Positions 17,276 through 27,390 of a stretch of 64,000 nucleotides of DNA are shown here, piece after piece. Position numbers and translations under genes: made by a program. Numbering within the stretch: position 1 is the stretch's first letter; every line of letters begins with the position of its first letter. Origin of the DNA: JAJDAT01 sp964570665 (lineage in GTDB: Bacteria > Nitrospinota > Nitrospinia > Nitrospinales > JAJDAT01); contig CAZMZH010000016.1 in NCBI GenBank assembly GCA_964570665.1, positions 1-64,000 on the forward strand, written 5' to 3'. Under the pieces are notes generated by a model. It was not told where the DNA came from. It searched no databases and worked only from the letters and a program-made list of their open reading frames with translations.

Positions 17276-18436
17276 ATGAAAATTACCAAACATTTTTATA
17301 ATTTTTTTTGTGGGGTCATACTTTCTTTATTCATTGCCAACTCTGCCTGGGCGGTCAATGTTAATATTGACCCTGTAGGATATGAGGGTAATTGGGCGAT
17401 AAAATTTGTTACCGGACAACTTTCTGGTCCACAAATTATCGATCTACCGGCAAATAGCTCTTACACGCTTACAATTGGAACGTTTGGAATGTTTTTTAAT
17501 ATTGATGCCGCAGGTAACGTGTCATCCGCTGCAACGGATTCCATAGTAGCATCCGGTAATACCATTACGTTTAGAAACGTCACGATCAATTTTGACGCGG
17601 GGAATTATATTGGTTCAAGCGGTCCAAGGAATGCCGGCCCACGTATTAATGGTTCCCACAGTAGAGTCTTGGTTCCGGGTATCTCATACCAATTGTTTAT
17701 TGGGACACATATCGTTCCTTTAAGTATAGACGCAGCTGGCCAGGTCTCTTCAACCGCTACTGATTCTATTACGGCTTCGGGAAACGTGGTTACTTTTAAC
17801 AATGTCAGTATAACGGTGGATCCAAATGGTTCGATCACTCCCTATTCGGTTAGATTTGCCACCGATAGAGTTACAGGAATTCAAACGTTGGTTCTGGTCC
17901 CAGGAATCTCTTATCAGTTTTTAACTTTTGGAGCGGTGAGAGGAGGAGGTCCTTTTTCCATCGTCGCCCCTTGTGAAATTATACCAACCACATTAGCAAT
18001 CAATGATGACACTTTCGATTTCGCATGTTTCAATCCTGAAATTCAGGTAGTAGTAGACATAAAACCGGGCGGCTGTGAAAACCCGATCAATTACAAAAGT
18101 AAAGGAAATACTCCAGTCGCCATTCTTGGCGCTGAGGATTTTGACGTTTCCACGATTGATGTCGATTCTATTCGCTTGGCTGGTCAAGAGGGTTTCAAGT
18201 TTTCAATCGAAGATGTTGCTAATTCCACCGAATGTGACGGGGTGGATGGAATAGAAGATTTAACTTTTAAAATCCAAACACAAACACTACTCGAAGGAAT
18301 CAAGGACGCTGTTGGAGGTTTAAGCGATGGCGATACGGTTTCCGTAGAAGTTACCGGTAATTTAAATGAAGATTCTAACGGTACCGCAATAACAGGTGGC
18401 GACGAAGTTTCGATCTTGATAAAAGGTAAAAAGTAA
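17276..18436 (+). CDS. Secreted repeat protein with C-terminal DIKPG-type domain
   Basis: The 386-residue protein has a clear signal peptide (1-26, ending SAWA). Residues about 27-230 hold two to three related beta-rich units, each with a core like IDAAG(N/Q)VSS-A-TDSI-ASGN followed by FxNVxIxxD; the phrase LVPGISYQ occurs twice. The C-terminal domain (about 255-385) reads VVDIKPGGCENPINYKSKGNTPVAILGAEDFDV. This is a motif I know from many secreted multi-domain proteins of environmental bacteria, of unknown function. Probably surface-exposed or periplasmic. Single-gene transcript with its own terminator. Confidence 0.75.
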   Translation: MKITKHFYNFFCGVILSLFIANSAWAVNVNIDPVGYEGNWAIKFVTGQLSGPQIIDLPANSSYTLTIGTFGMFFNIDAAGNVSSAATDSIVASGNTITFRNVTINFDAGNYIGSSGPRNAGPRINGSHSRVLVPGISYQLFIGTHIVPLSIDAAGQVSSTATDSITASGNVVTFNNVSITVDPNGSITPYSVRFATDRVTGIQTLVLVPGISYQFLTFGAVRGGGPFSIVAPCEIIPTTLAINDDTFDFACFNPEIQVVVDIKPGGCENPINYKSKGNTPVAILGAEDFDVSTIDVDSIRLAGQEGFKFSIEDVANSTECDGVDGIEDLTFKIQTQTLLEGIKDAVGGLSDGDTVSVEVTGNLNEDSNGTAITGGDEVSILIKGKK

Positions 18437-18453
18437 CTTCTCAAAATTAAGAA

Positions 18454-18487
18454 GGACGTAGCCTTCGGGTTACGTCCCTTTTCTTTT
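18454..18487 (+). terminator. Strong rho-independent terminator (UUCG tetraloop)
   Basis: GGACGTAGCC pairs with GGTTACGTCC (10 bp with one G-U) around a TTCG tetraloop, followed by CTTTTCTTTT. It ends the secreted-protein transcript. Confidence 0.9.
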
Positions 18488-18646
18488 CATTCCTTTACCA
18501 ACATAAGTAAAAACACTTCCTTTATTCGATTTTTAAAATCTAAAGGATTACGCCCTCCGAGAAGCTAACAGTATTTCCCGTCTAAAGAAAAACCGTTGAT
18601 TTTTCTGGTTAAAAACGTTTAAATGGTCGTCTTGCCAAAAGCCAAG

Positions 18647-18683
18647 GCCGACGTAGCTCAGGGGTAGAGCAACTGATTCGTAA
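18647..18683 (+). pseudogene. Truncated tRNA-Thr(CGU), 5' half only
   Basis: The sequence runs from the acceptor 5' strand (GCCGACG) through the D-arm (TAGCTCAGGGGTAGAGC) to the anticodon loop (CTGA-TTCGTAA), anticodon CGT. It then diverges into AT-rich DNA. The 3' anticodon strand, T-arm and acceptor 3' strand are missing, so no tRNA can fold. The break is at the anticodon loop, a common crossover point for tyrosine recombinases. Confidence 0.85.
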
Positions 18684-18779
18684 TTAATTATTCATTTTAA
18701 GGGTTCTTATAAATCAATAACTTAGAGGGGCTGCCCGTTGCTGATATGTCCCTAAACGTCCTAAAACGTTCTATAACCT

Positions 18780-18798
18780 CGCACAAAATCCGCACAAA
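18780..18798 (+). repeat. Two CGCACAAA octamers spaced 11 bp
   Basis: CGCACAAA occurs at 18780 and 18791, one helical turn apart, about 100 bp beyond the broken tRNA-Thr. A partly palindromic stretch TATTGATTAAGAGTCAG follows at 18869-18885. I read this as a possible recombinase arm/core remnant; weak on its own, stronger with the similar arrangements at 4021 and 27444. Confidence 0.4.
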
Positions 18799-18956
18799 GT
18801 TTAATTAGATAACACACTCAATATTCCCGATAGACTTCATCAAAAAAATATCTTTTAAACTGCCTGCTTATTGATTAAGAGTCAGAAACGGCTCATTTTA
18901 GTAACCGCTTGGTGTTGGGGCGGTTTCGTGAGTCTACAAATTTTTCAAAAATTTAA

Positions 18957-19031
18957 AAGCTGTTTATTGATTCCATTGAGTCCATTAATTCTGCTACGAG
19001 AGGAAATTTCTATCAAGGTTTTATCAAGGTC
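18957..19031 (+). repeat. Direct repeat flanking the efflux island, left copy
   Basis: This segment and 27391-27464 share a first part (AAGCTGT, then ATT-AT-CCATTG-GTC-ATT with six differences in 30) and a last 21-bp block that is identical, containing TATCAAGG twice at 11-bp spacing. They flank the RND efflux genes in the same orientation. Confidence 0.7.
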
Positions 19032-19064
19032 CTAATTGTATTTCCGAGATCCCCTCCCTCTTTA

Positions 19065-22000
19065 CTAAACTAGTTCCGCTTTGGGCTGACTATCAATTGT
19101 TGGTGAATTTATAACACTACTACTTTCTCTGACTTTGGGATAAGGACCAAATTTTAAATATAGGGCGGGTAGAAAAACAAGATTCAATAAGGTTGAGGTG
19201 ATCAACCCACCTAGAATAACTATGGCTAAGGGATGTTCGATTTCTTGACCAGGTTGTAGTCCTGTCAATACGATAGGCAATAACGCTAAACCAGTGGTCA
19301 GAGCTGTCATAAGAATTGGGGCTAAACGTTCAGTGGCCCCACGAATTGCGAGATCCAGTCCAAAGGGAACGTCCTCCTCCATTTCCAAATGTCGGTAATG
19401 GCTGATGAGCATGATTGCATTGCGTACGGCAATACCCAGCACAGTGATAAAACCGATCTGAGAACCCAACGAAAGGACGCCATCGGTTAAAAAGACGCTG
19501 ATTACTCCGCCAACCAATGCAAAAGGCAACGTGAAAAAAATTAATAATGCCAAACGCGCCGAATCGAAATGAGCGTGGAGGATGAGAAAAATTCCGAGTA
19601 AAGCGAGAATTGACCATTCGATCAATTTATTTTTAGCTTCCTGGCGGGCGGCGAATTCTCCTAAAAACTCTGGATAGTATCCTCTTTCGAAATCAAGACC
19701 TCGCACTGCGGTTTCAATTTCGCGAGCGACACTACCTAAATCCTTTCCTTTGACGTTACAAGTGACGTCGATTCTTCTAGATGCGGCTTCGCGTGTGATT
19801 TGATTTGGAGTCGGGTTGATCGTGACATGAGCAACCTGTCCGAATGGGATATGTCCTCCAGAGGGAGTTTCAATCATCATAGAACGTAACGCGCTAACGT
19901 TTTGTTGAAGGCGAGGAACACCTCGGACAACCACATCGTCAACTCGTTGCTTATGATAAATTTCTCCAACTTTCGTCCCTTGCATCAAAGTCGTTGCGGC
20001 GCTACGCACATCTCCTGGGGTCAGGCCAAATAAGTTTCCAGCATCCTTTTTAAATTTAACTTCAACTTGCGGAACTAAAACTTGAGGCTGAACCTTTAGA
20101 TCAGACACGCCAATGATAGGGCGTATCGTATCAGCAACTTCTCCCGCTTTCGATCGAAGCTTTTCAAGGTTCTCTCCATATATCCGCACAACAATTGTTG
20201 CGCTCGCGCCGGTTAAAACTTCCTTGATGCGTTCTCGCAAATATGTCAACAGATCCCGATACAATCCCGGGTAACCGTCCACCACTTCCTGAATTTTTTC
20301 TACGGTCGAATCGTAATTCACTTTTGGATCGAGACTGACCCAAAGCTCTGTAAAATTTGGACCAACCACTTCATCGGCCACTTCTGCCCTGCCAATGTGG
20401 GACCCAAAATTACGAACGCCGGGAATAGCGAGCAGTTCCTTACTCACTCGTTTAGTGATGCGAACCATGGCTTCAAGCGAGGTTCCGGGTTTTTCAACCC
20501 AATGCATTAAAAAATCGTATTCCTTAAATTTTGGCAAAAACTCTTCTCCTAATAAGGGTGTTAAAAGTAACGTGATACCCAAAGCGCTGGATATAATTAG
20601 TAATGCTAATTTCGGAAAACGAACGAAAAGCGGAAGCGATTTTCCGTACGCCAATTGGATTACCTTAACCAGTAGCGATTCCTTCTTCCCAGACTTTGCC
20701 ACGCTTGGAAGTAGGATGAGAGAAAACGCCGGAGTAATTGTCAAAGCTACAAATAAAGAAGCTCCAATGGCCAGCACATAAGATAGAGCCAAGGGAGCAA
20801 AAAATGCGCCAACCAATCCTTCGAGAAAAAACACCGGGAACACGACTAAAACAACGATTAAACTTCCGTAAACCACCGCGCTTCGGACTTCAAAAGTTGC
20901 TTTGAGAACCACATGGAAGGCGTTTTGAGGATTATCTGCATTAGCGTTCTCTCTCAGGCGACGTGTGATATTTTCAACGCCAATAATGGCATCATCCACA
21001 ACACTGCCGAGCGCAATAATCAAACCCGCTAAAACCATCGTATTAATAGTCTCTCCTCGATAATAAAGGATCAGCAAAGCGGTGATGAGAGATAAAGGAA
21101 TAGCTAAAATACTGATAAATGCAGTTCGCCAATCATTGAGAAAAAATATCAAAACAACCACGACCAATAAACAACCAATCAAAAGAGCTTGATTTAAGTT
21201 CTTCAAGGACATTTCAATAAAGGTTGCAGGACGGAATATGGTGGAATCGATGTCAATATCCTGAAGCCCCGGACGTATACCGTCCAGCGTTTTTTCGATA
21301 TTGCGCGTGACTTCAAAGGTATTGCCCCACGGCTGCTTCTCGACAATCAACAACAATCCGGTTTCCCCATTGATGACGGCATCTCCTATTGGAGGTGGGT
21401 AGCTTTCCACAACATCGCTGATATCGCCAAGCGTAATCGGAGCGCCGTTTATAAAGGTGACGACTACTTCGGAAAGTTGCTGAGGGGTTTGAATATCCGG
21501 AATATGCGAGATCGCCAACCGTTGATTGGGTGTGTCGATAAAACCGCCGCCACTGACGGTAAAGGCATCGCCAGTTGCGCGAACGATTTCCTTCAAGCTC
21601 ACCCCGTTAGCCATCAAACGATCTGGGTCGACCTGAACCTGGAGTTGGCGATCACGCTGCCCCCATATTGCAACATTGGCGACACCGGGAATTGCCATCA
21701 AACGAGGTCGAATTGTCCACTTACCCACCGTGGTCATTTCCATTTGCGAAAGTTTTGAAGACGTCATACCGATTTTCAAAACCCGGCTTGTAGACGATAA
21801 AGGAGAAAGAATCACCGGATGACTGGCAACAACGGGCAATAACGCAGGAGCTCGTGATAAGCGTTCTTGCACCAATTGACGAGCCTGGATTAAGTCTGTA
21901 CCTTCTTTAAAGATCAGAGTAACGGATGATAAACCGAGTACCGTTTTGGATCGCAAGGTTTTCAGCCAAGTCGTTCCATTGAGCAAACTTTCCAAGGGCA

Positions 22001-22199
22001 CGGTAATCAGGGCTTCAACTTCGGCGGTGGACAATCCCGGAGCTTCCGTTTGAACTTCCACTAGTGGAGGAGCAAATTCAGGAAAGACATCTAAAGGGGA
22101 TTTTTGGATTATCTGGAAACCCACAACTATGAAAACGACTCCAAGAATTGCAGTGGCAACGCGAAGGCGAAGAGCTGTTGATATCAACCAATGGATCAT
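19065..22199 (-). CDS. Heavy-metal-type RND efflux pump (CzcA/CusA family)
   Basis: The 1044-residue protein is an inner-membrane proton-driven antiporter that works with the adaptor and outer-membrane channel encoded just upstream. It has the RND layout: TM1 at the N-terminus, a large periplasmic domain, TMs 2-7, a second periplasmic loop, TMs 8-12. Hallmarks include SPLDVFPEFAPP (34-45) and the TM4 motif ALGSVVDDAIIGVENITRRL with paired Asp402-Asp403. This belongs to the HME group, but the motif is not the one known for CusA or CzcA, so I cannot name the metal. Its ATG overlaps the end of the adaptor gene by 4 bp. Confidence 0.88.
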   Translation of the reverse strand: MIHWLISTALRLRVATAILGVVFIVVGFQIIQKSPLDVFPEFAPPLVEVQTEAPGLSTAEVEALITVPLESLLNGTTWLKTLRSKTVLGLSSVTLIFKEGTDLIQARQLVQERLSRAPALLPVVASHPVILSPLSSTSRVLKIGMTSSKLSQMEMTTVGKWTIRPRLMAIPGVANVAIWGQRDRQLQVQVDPDRLMANGVSLKEIVRATGDAFTVSGGGFIDTPNQRLAISHIPDIQTPQQLSEVVVTFINGAPITLGDISDVVESYPPPIGDAVINGETGLLLIVEKQPWGNTFEVTRNIEKTLDGIRPGLQDIDIDSTIFRPATFIEMSLKNLNQALLIGCLLVVVVLIFFLNDWRTAFISILAIPLSLITALLILYYRGETINTMVLAGLIIALGSVVDDAIIGVENITRRLRENANADNPQNAFHVVLKATFEVRSAVVYGSLIVVLVVFPVFFLEGLVGAFFAPLALSYVLAIGASLFVALTITPAFSLILLPSVAKSGKKESLLVKVIQLAYGKSLPLFVRFPKLALLIISSALGITLLLTPLLGEEFLPKFKEYDFLMHWVEKPGTSLEAMVRITKRVSKELLAIPGVRNFGSHIGRAEVADEVVGPNFTELWVSLDPKVNYDSTVEKIQEVVDGYPGLYRDLLTYLRERIKEVLTGASATIVVRIYGENLEKLRSKAGEVADTIRPIIGVSDLKVQPQVLVPQVEVKFKKDAGNLFGLTPGDVRSAATTLMQGTKVGEIYHKQRVDDVVVRGVPRLQQNVSALRSMMIETPSGGHIPFGQVAHVTINPTPNQITREAASRRIDVTCNVKGKDLGSVAREIETAVRGLDFERGYYPEFLGEFAARQEAKNKLIEWSILALLGIFLILHAHFDSARLALLIFFTLPFALVGGVISVFLTDGVLSLGSQIGFITVLGIAVRNAIMLISHYRHLEMEEDVPFGLDLAIRGATERLAPILMTALTTGLALLPIVLTGLQPGQEIEHPLAIVILGGLITSTLLNLVFLPALYLKFGPYPKVRESSSVINSPTIDSQPKAELV

Positions 22200-23425
22200 T
22201 TACCGCTCCCGAACTCTGTTCCAAAGAGTTCTGCCGCCCCAGCGCTGACGACGCTCGTTCCTTCTTCTGGGCCACGATCCAAGACCGCCCAATCGTTTAC
22301 GACCGCGATCAACTCAATTCTGCTACGGATGAATTTATTCGTTTTGGTGTTTTTATAAACCCAGGTTCCACCGTGAATATCGTACAAAACAGCAGACTGG
22401 GGTACCGTCAAACCTTTTTCTTGATTTTTCATCTCCAGCGTAACCATGACTTTTTCCCCAGGTTGGAACTTGTTATCGCGAAGGGGTAGTTCGAAGTAAA
22501 GATCCACTGAAGCCGCAAATGGATTAGCCGATGGAGGAGCCATTACAGGATGAGCGCGAATTCCTTTAGATTGGGAACCGTCCGAAAGGTTCCGTACGAT
22601 AATCATTTGATCAGGGTCAATTTGATTGATCAAACCGGCGTACACCGGAACGCGGACCCATAAGTTGTTTTGAGCGGCCATTTCAAATAGCGGCGATCCC
22701 GCAGACACACGCTGCCCTGAGGCAACATGCAAATTTTTAAGAATACCGCCAATGGGAGCTCCCACTTCCAATGGAGCAAATTCCTTTGCGGAAGCGTTAA
22801 AATCCTTATTATCGAGAAGATTGACCATGGCTTTGGCCAACCGTAATCTTGTTTTGGAATTCTCAAGCCCACTCAACGCCTCTTCTTGAGCTCGGACGCT
22901 GCCAGCGCCTTCTTTTAATAATTGAGTTGCCCGTCCAGCTTTTTGTTTAGCCAGCAAAAACTGGTTTTGGGCAACCTTCAGATTGTCTTTCGCATTGAGC
23001 AAATCTTTTTCGGGTGGGAGCATCAATAACCGCATGACGGTTTCATCCAGAATTAGACTTGCGCCCACTGGAGGAATTCTAATTTTCTCGGGATCTAAAA
23101 CAATCCCAGATAGTGGAGCGGATACGGTGATGGTTTGACCCGGCGGTACCATGATCTCCCCACCCAGAATTCTAGTTTTTTGGATCGTACGCCGCTCAAC
23201 AGTAGCAGTTTGGATTCCTAATCGTTCTCTTGCCGCATTGGTAAGGGTGATCGTTACAAGCGAGCCTTCTTTGACAGAAGTTTTGACAGGGTTTATTTTT
23301 TCAGACTTTTCATTATGGGGCGCTATATTTTTTTGAATTAAGTCGCAGCTACAGAGGGAAAAGGTCAATAGAATTACAAACAAAAACCGTGAGTATTTAT
23401 TCAATATATTTCGTAAACAATTCAT
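22196..23425 (-). CDS. RND adaptor (membrane fusion) lipoprotein, CzcB/CusB type
   Basis: The 409-residue periplasmic adaptor has an N-terminal signal and lipobox-like sequence (TFSLCSC). A beta-barrel/lipoyl part follows with IVLDPEKIRIPPVGASL, then a helical hairpin (about 135-210, KDLLNAKDNLKVAQNQFLLAKQKAGRATQLLKEGA). The rest is a second lipoyl half with GAPIGGILKNLHVASGQRVSAGSPLFEMAAQNNLWVRVPV, and barrel and membrane-proximal domains. It bridges the RND pump and the TolC-like protein. It overlaps both neighbours by 4 bp. No His-rich metal-binding stretch is visible. Confidence 0.88.
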   Translation of the reverse strand: MNCLRNILNKYSRFLFVILLTFSLCSCDLIQKNIAPHNEKSEKINPVKTSVKEGSLVTITLTNAARERLGIQTATVERRTIQKTRILGGEIMVPPGQTITVSAPLSGIVLDPEKIRIPPVGASLILDETVMRLLMLPPEKDLLNAKDNLKVAQNQFLLAKQKAGRATQLLKEGAGSVRAQEEALSGLENSKTRLRLAKAMVNLLDNKDFNASAKEFAPLEVGAPIGGILKNLHVASGQRVSAGSPLFEMAAQNNLWVRVPVYAGLINQIDPDQMIIVRNLSDGSQSKGIRAHPVMAPPSANPFAASVDLYFELPLRDNKFQPGEKVMVTLEMKNQEKGLTVPQSAVLYDIHGGTWVYKNTKTNKFIRSRIELIAVVNDWAVLDRGPEEGTSVVSAGAAELFGTEFGSGK

Positions 23426-24771
23426 GATGAAAACGTTTTTAAAAATTCTACGGGTCTACCGATACTGTGCCCTAACAGAGCGGATTTACGCCCCAATTCA
23501 GCCAAAACCTCTGTTTGTTTTAGCTTTGTTTGAATGAAACCCCGTTGTACTTCCAAGTTCGACAGGTAAGAGATTTCTCCATTTTTCAAAGCTTCTTTGG
23601 ATAGATTTAACTTTTGCACTTGTTGTGGAAAGATCTTCTGTGTAATGAGTTCCAATAGTTTCAGAGTGGAAATGTATTGAGTATAGGATTCTCTGACTGA
23701 CAACTTAATTTGTTCACGAACCGCAATATATCGTTTAACGGCTGAATCGAGTTGAGCTTGGGCGCGAGCAATACCACCTTCGTTTAGGTTCATGATGGGA
23801 ATATCAATCTTGAATCCCGGTCCAACTTCGGTGTTGTTCTCGTTCGCATCCAAAATCGCAATGAAGTTAAAAATCTTTTTTTCTTCCCATCCGATTTGTT
23901 CTCCTGCGGATTCGATCTCCAATTCGGCTATTCTCATATCAGGTCTGGACGCTAAGGCAATCTCAATTAAGGCGGTCAAATCCTTTTTGAGGTTTGAGGC
24001 AGAAGTCGTCGGGACAAGCTTCAAATCTTTTTCAAAATCGATTCCAAGGAAAGATCGTAATCGGTGTCGAAAGGTGATTTCGTCGTGCGCTAAACGATTA
24101 CTCTGTTCCAATGCGTTTAAGGCGTCGATTTTTTTTTGCTGGGCTTCCAGTTCGCTGATATCGCCTAAGCGAAGTCGGGCTTGAGTGATCTTGGAAATTT
24201 CATCCAATAAGCGGACGTTTTCTTTTGCCAACGACAAGGCTTTTTTGGTTTGTAGCAGATTCAAATAAGCAATCTGGGTATCGCGTGCGAGATTCAAACC
24301 GTTTTGAATCAAATTGTCGGCAACACGGCTGGCGTTCAATTTGGCGACAGCAATTCGGTGTGGTCTGACCCTTAGTTCGGATGCTGGCCACATCAACCAA
24401 GCTTCCAATTGTTTAGGGCCAATGGGAAATAATAAAGAAAAGTTAGGATTCTTGATAAGACCGGCCTGCAACACTTCGGCTCGGGAAACTCCTAACTGTG
24501 CAAGGTCCGCTTGAAATGCGGCATTGTTCCAAAGCGCGATGGCAACCGCAGCCTGTTCACTCAAGCCCCGCTCAATAGAAATTCCTGGAGGAATTTGACG
24601 ATTTCCATAAACGGGATCAGGAGTGACCCTTCCTCCGATGTTTTTTTCAATCTCGGTCGAGACATATTCGAATGAAGAATTAGAAATTTGATTGGCGCAT
24701 CCGGTTAAAACCAGCCCTATAGAAAACGCTCTAAGAGCGATATACAAATGAAATTTTACTAACCGTCCCAT
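23422..24771 (-). CDS. TolC/CzcC-type outer-membrane efflux lipoprotein
   Basis: I chose the ATG at 24771 (MGRLVKFHLYIALR..), which gives a normal signal peptide with lipobox LTGC; a start at 24789 would add six residues. The roughly 449-residue product has two OEP domains typical of the trimeric outer-membrane channels. AAVAIALWNNAAFQADLAQLGVSRAEVLQAG is the first-domain motif, and the second contains SRPDMRIAELEIESAGEQIGWEEKK. It completes the tripartite pump. Confidence 0.88.
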   Translation of the reverse strand: MGRLVKFHLYIALRAFSIGLVLTGCANQISNSSFEYVSTEIEKNIGGRVTPDPVYGNRQIPPGISIERGLSEQAAVAIALWNNAAFQADLAQLGVSRAEVLQAGLIKNPNFSLLFPIGPKQLEAWLMWPASELRVRPHRIAVAKLNASRVADNLIQNGLNLARDTQIAYLNLLQTKKALSLAKENVRLLDEISKITQARLRLGDISELEAQQKKIDALNALEQSNRLAHDEITFRHRLRSFLGIDFEKDLKLVPTTSASNLKKDLTALIEIALASRPDMRIAELEIESAGEQIGWEEKKIFNFIAILDANENNTEVGPGFKIDIPIMNLNEGGIARAQAQLDSAVKRYIAVREQIKLSVRESYTQYISTLKLLELITQKIFPQQVQKLNLSKEALKNGEISYLSNLEVQRGFIQTKLKQTEVLAELGRKSALLGHSIGRPVEFLKTFSS

Positions 24772-24950
24772 TTTTTTCACACTTCCCAATCATAGACAGA
24801 CCAAAAAATCCTTTTAGTTCTAAGGCTTTGAAAATTGATTGAATTAACAATCCTATTTCAAACTTATGTATTGAAAAGTATACGGAATGATGAGTTGGAA
24901 GGACGTCAAAAAAGCGTTAAAAAAACGTTAAATTTAGAAGCTGATCTAAA

Positions 24951-26252
24951 TTAAGATGGAAATACTGGAGTTTCGATAGGTTCGGCAAATGTCAATATGA
25001 ACCGACTACCATGTGGTTCAACCGGTTCCAACCCAATATTCCAATGGTGGTAATCACAAATGCGCCTCACAATGGACAATCCCAACCCTTCGCCTTGTGG
25101 TTCATTTTTTAGTAATGAGATTTGGTAATGACGTTCAAATATTGAATCCTTAAACTCTTCTGGAATCCCACGGCCAGTATCCTCTACATGGATCGATTCC
25201 GGATTTAAGGTCACGGTGATCGCCCCTTGGTTCGTATGATGGATCGCGTTGCGTAGGAGATTTTTGATAACTACCCGAAATAATTGAGGATTTCCATTAA
25301 TTTGGAGTACGCCATTAGTTTTGAAATAAATTAGCACTTCTTTGGTCTCCACCTCTTCGCGGATTTCTTCAATCTCCTGGTGAATCATTGGTTCCACTTG
25401 AATATCTTTAAAATGAGTTGCAGAGTTAGCATTATCTCTGGATAAAGTTAGGAATGTATCAACTAGCGATCGCATTTCCTTGGACGCTTGATGAATTCGT
25501 TGGATAGTTTCCCTTCGTTTATTATCGTTATCGGGAGTCTCTAATAACACCTCGCAGGAACTTGAAATTACCATTAAAGGGGTTCTTAATTCATGGCTGA
25601 CGTCTCCGGTAAATAATTTCTCGCGTTCGAGAAAAGCTTGGAGTTTTTCCGCATATTGCCCAAATGTATTTGCCAACATCCCAACCTCGTCATTGGAATA
25701 ATCCTTAGCGAATTCTTTTATATTTGCTTCGGTGGGGTTAACGTTGTCCACATGATTGGCAAGCTCAATAACAGGAGCAATAATTTTGTTAGCCGTTACA
25801 AACCCCAACCAAATCGATCCGGCTAAAGCGATAATAAATCCAATGGCAATGGTCGCTCCAATGCTTTGTTCCAAGTTTTCGAATTGGCTTTGGTCCTGAA
25901 CCAGGAAATAGCGAGTCTTACCCTCGTTTCGAACAACAACATGATAGGCTTTATTATCGAGAAAAATTTCGGAGTGGTCTTTTTTTAGGTCTTTTAAGTA
26001 TTGGGGAAAACCGGAGGATTGATTTTCTTTTTGGATATAAAGTTTAACTCCGGAAGGTAGATCGGTCGTTAACCCATTCTTTGCAGCTTTGATCAGCCAC
26101 TCTGCATCCTGCTCAAGATGGCGATAGAAGAGGTCGCTTTCCAATCCATGGATTATTGAAAATACACTGACACCAAAGGCCCCGCATAAGATTAGGGTGA
26201 GTAAAAAAAAAGCGATGACCAATCGGTTGCGAAGTGTTTGCTTAAACTTCAT
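24951..26252 (-). CDS. Sensor histidine kinase for the efflux system
   Basis: The 433-residue kinase has two membrane helices (about 8-32 and 131-154) around a short periplasmic sensor. HAMP follows, then HisKA with the phospho-acceptor motif GDVSHELRTPLMVISS and HATPase_c motifs (NLLRNAIHHTNQG, VEDTGRGIP, GEGLGLSIVRRI). The small periplasmic domain has no obvious metal-ligand cluster. Its start overlaps the response-regulator stop by 4 bp. Arrangement as RR-HK upstream of RND genes resembles CusRS/CzcRS-type control. Confidence 0.88.
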   Translation of the reverse strand: MKFKQTLRNRLVIAFFLLTLILCGAFGVSVFSIIHGLESDLFYRHLEQDAEWLIKAAKNGLTTDLPSGVKLYIQKENQSSGFPQYLKDLKKDHSEIFLDNKAYHVVVRNEGKTRYFLVQDQSQFENLEQSIGATIAIGFIIALAGSIWLGFVTANKIIAPVIELANHVDNVNPTEANIKEFAKDYSNDEVGMLANTFGQYAEKLQAFLEREKLFTGDVSHELRTPLMVISSSCEVLLETPDNDNKRRETIQRIHQASKEMRSLVDTFLTLSRDNANSATHFKDIQVEPMIHQEIEEIREEVETKEVLIYFKTNGVLQINGNPQLFRVVIKNLLRNAIHHTNQGAITVTLNPESIHVEDTGRGIPEEFKDSIFERHYQISLLKNEPQGEGLGLSIVRRICDYHHWNIGLEPVEPHGSRFILTFAEPIETPVFPS

Positions 26253-26929
26253 GGGGATTCATCGATCAATCGATACCCAATTCGAGTAACGGTTACCAAG
26301 GATTCTTTTTTAAACGGCTTATCAATAGATTGCCGCAATGCATGAATATGGGTACGCAACGCGTCGCTTTCGCATAGTTCGTCTCCCCAAATCAACTCTT
26401 CCAGCTTTTCCTTTTTGACGACATCTGGCGAAACGCGCATCAAGCACTCTAAAACTTTTAAACCAATCGGGCCAATTTTGATCGGTGTCTCTGAACGTTT
26501 CACCTCTAGCGTGGTGGTGTTAAATGTTAAATCTCCAACTTGCAACCAGTTTCCTACTGCTGTCTTTTGGCTTCTTTTAAATACGGCATCGATTCTGGCT
26601 TTCAATTCGGACAAATCAAAAGGTTTAACCAAATAGTCGTCGGCCCCCGCTTCAAATCCAACTAGTTTATCTTTAACTTGGTCCTTAGCCGTTAACATAA
26701 TAATCGGCGTTTGGTTTTTTGCATCATTGCGGAGCCGTTTGCATATTGTCACTCCATCAATACCCGGAAGCATAATATCGAGAATGATCAAATCGAATTT
26801 CTGCGTTGCCGCCAAGTGTAATCCAGTCAAACCATCCTCGGCGCAATCGGTCGTGTAACCCCTGCCACTCAAATAATCGGCAATATTTTGAAGGATGTCG
26901 CGGTTGTCTTCGATTACAAGAATTTTCAT
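26249..26929 (-). CDS. OmpR/PhoB-family response regulator for the efflux system
   Basis: The 226-residue regulator has a receiver domain (1-118; acidic pair in VIEDNRD, phospho-Asp in LIILDIMLPG, Lys in VKPFD). Its winged-helix DNA-binding domain (about 130-224) contains GPIGLKVLECLMRVSPDVVKKEKLEELIWG and LRTHIHALRQSIDKPF. It probably activates the pump genes that follow; the 160-bp gap at 24790-24950 is where its site would be expected. Confidence 0.9.
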   Translation of the reverse strand: MKILVIEDNRDILQNIADYLSGRGYTTDCAEDGLTGLHLAATQKFDLIILDIMLPGIDGVTICKRLRNDAKNQTPIIMLTAKDQVKDKLVGFEAGADDYLVKPFDLSELKARIDAVFKRSQKTAVGNWLQVGDLTFNTTTLEVKRSETPIKIGPIGLKVLECLMRVSPDVVKKEKLEELIWGDELCESDALRTHIHALRQSIDKPFKKESLVTVTRIGYRLIDESP

Positions 26930-27390
26930 GTTCGATCTAAACCCAAATTAAGCCTTTAGAAATAAGAAAACTGTTTATTAGAGTATACAATTTTCATAGA
27001 CCAGTGACCCTTAATTTTAAACCTTTGTGGTAAATAAGAAATTGCTCCTAGAGTGTCTTTCACTAATTGAGATTAATATTGGATTGATATTATCCTTTTG
27101 GGATTTATCTGCTTCCACGTAAATTGTCAAAACCAAATGTATATGTATCTTATTTCACTGATTGTGAAAATTAGAAAGTTTTTATGCGCCGCTCAATTCT
27201 GATAATTTTAACCAACGTCTTGTCTATGTTGAATGGTTTATCTCTTAAAATCCATCGAACTTGAGATTGAAATATTTTTTCTCAATTTATCTCACTTCTT
27301 TTTCTCGCTTTTGCTTTTTGGGAACCACATTAATTTGCTAAATCGTTTTTCTTTTGGCCATTAAATTAGTAACAACTTCTTTTTATTTGG

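Noticed and set aside
18647..18720. Functional tRNA-Thr
   Set aside because: Only the 5' half is present; no 3' anticodon strand, T-arm or acceptor partner follows.
19065..22199. Copper/silver-specific CusA
   Set aside because: The TM4 motif ALGSVVDDAII differs from CusA; metal left unassigned.
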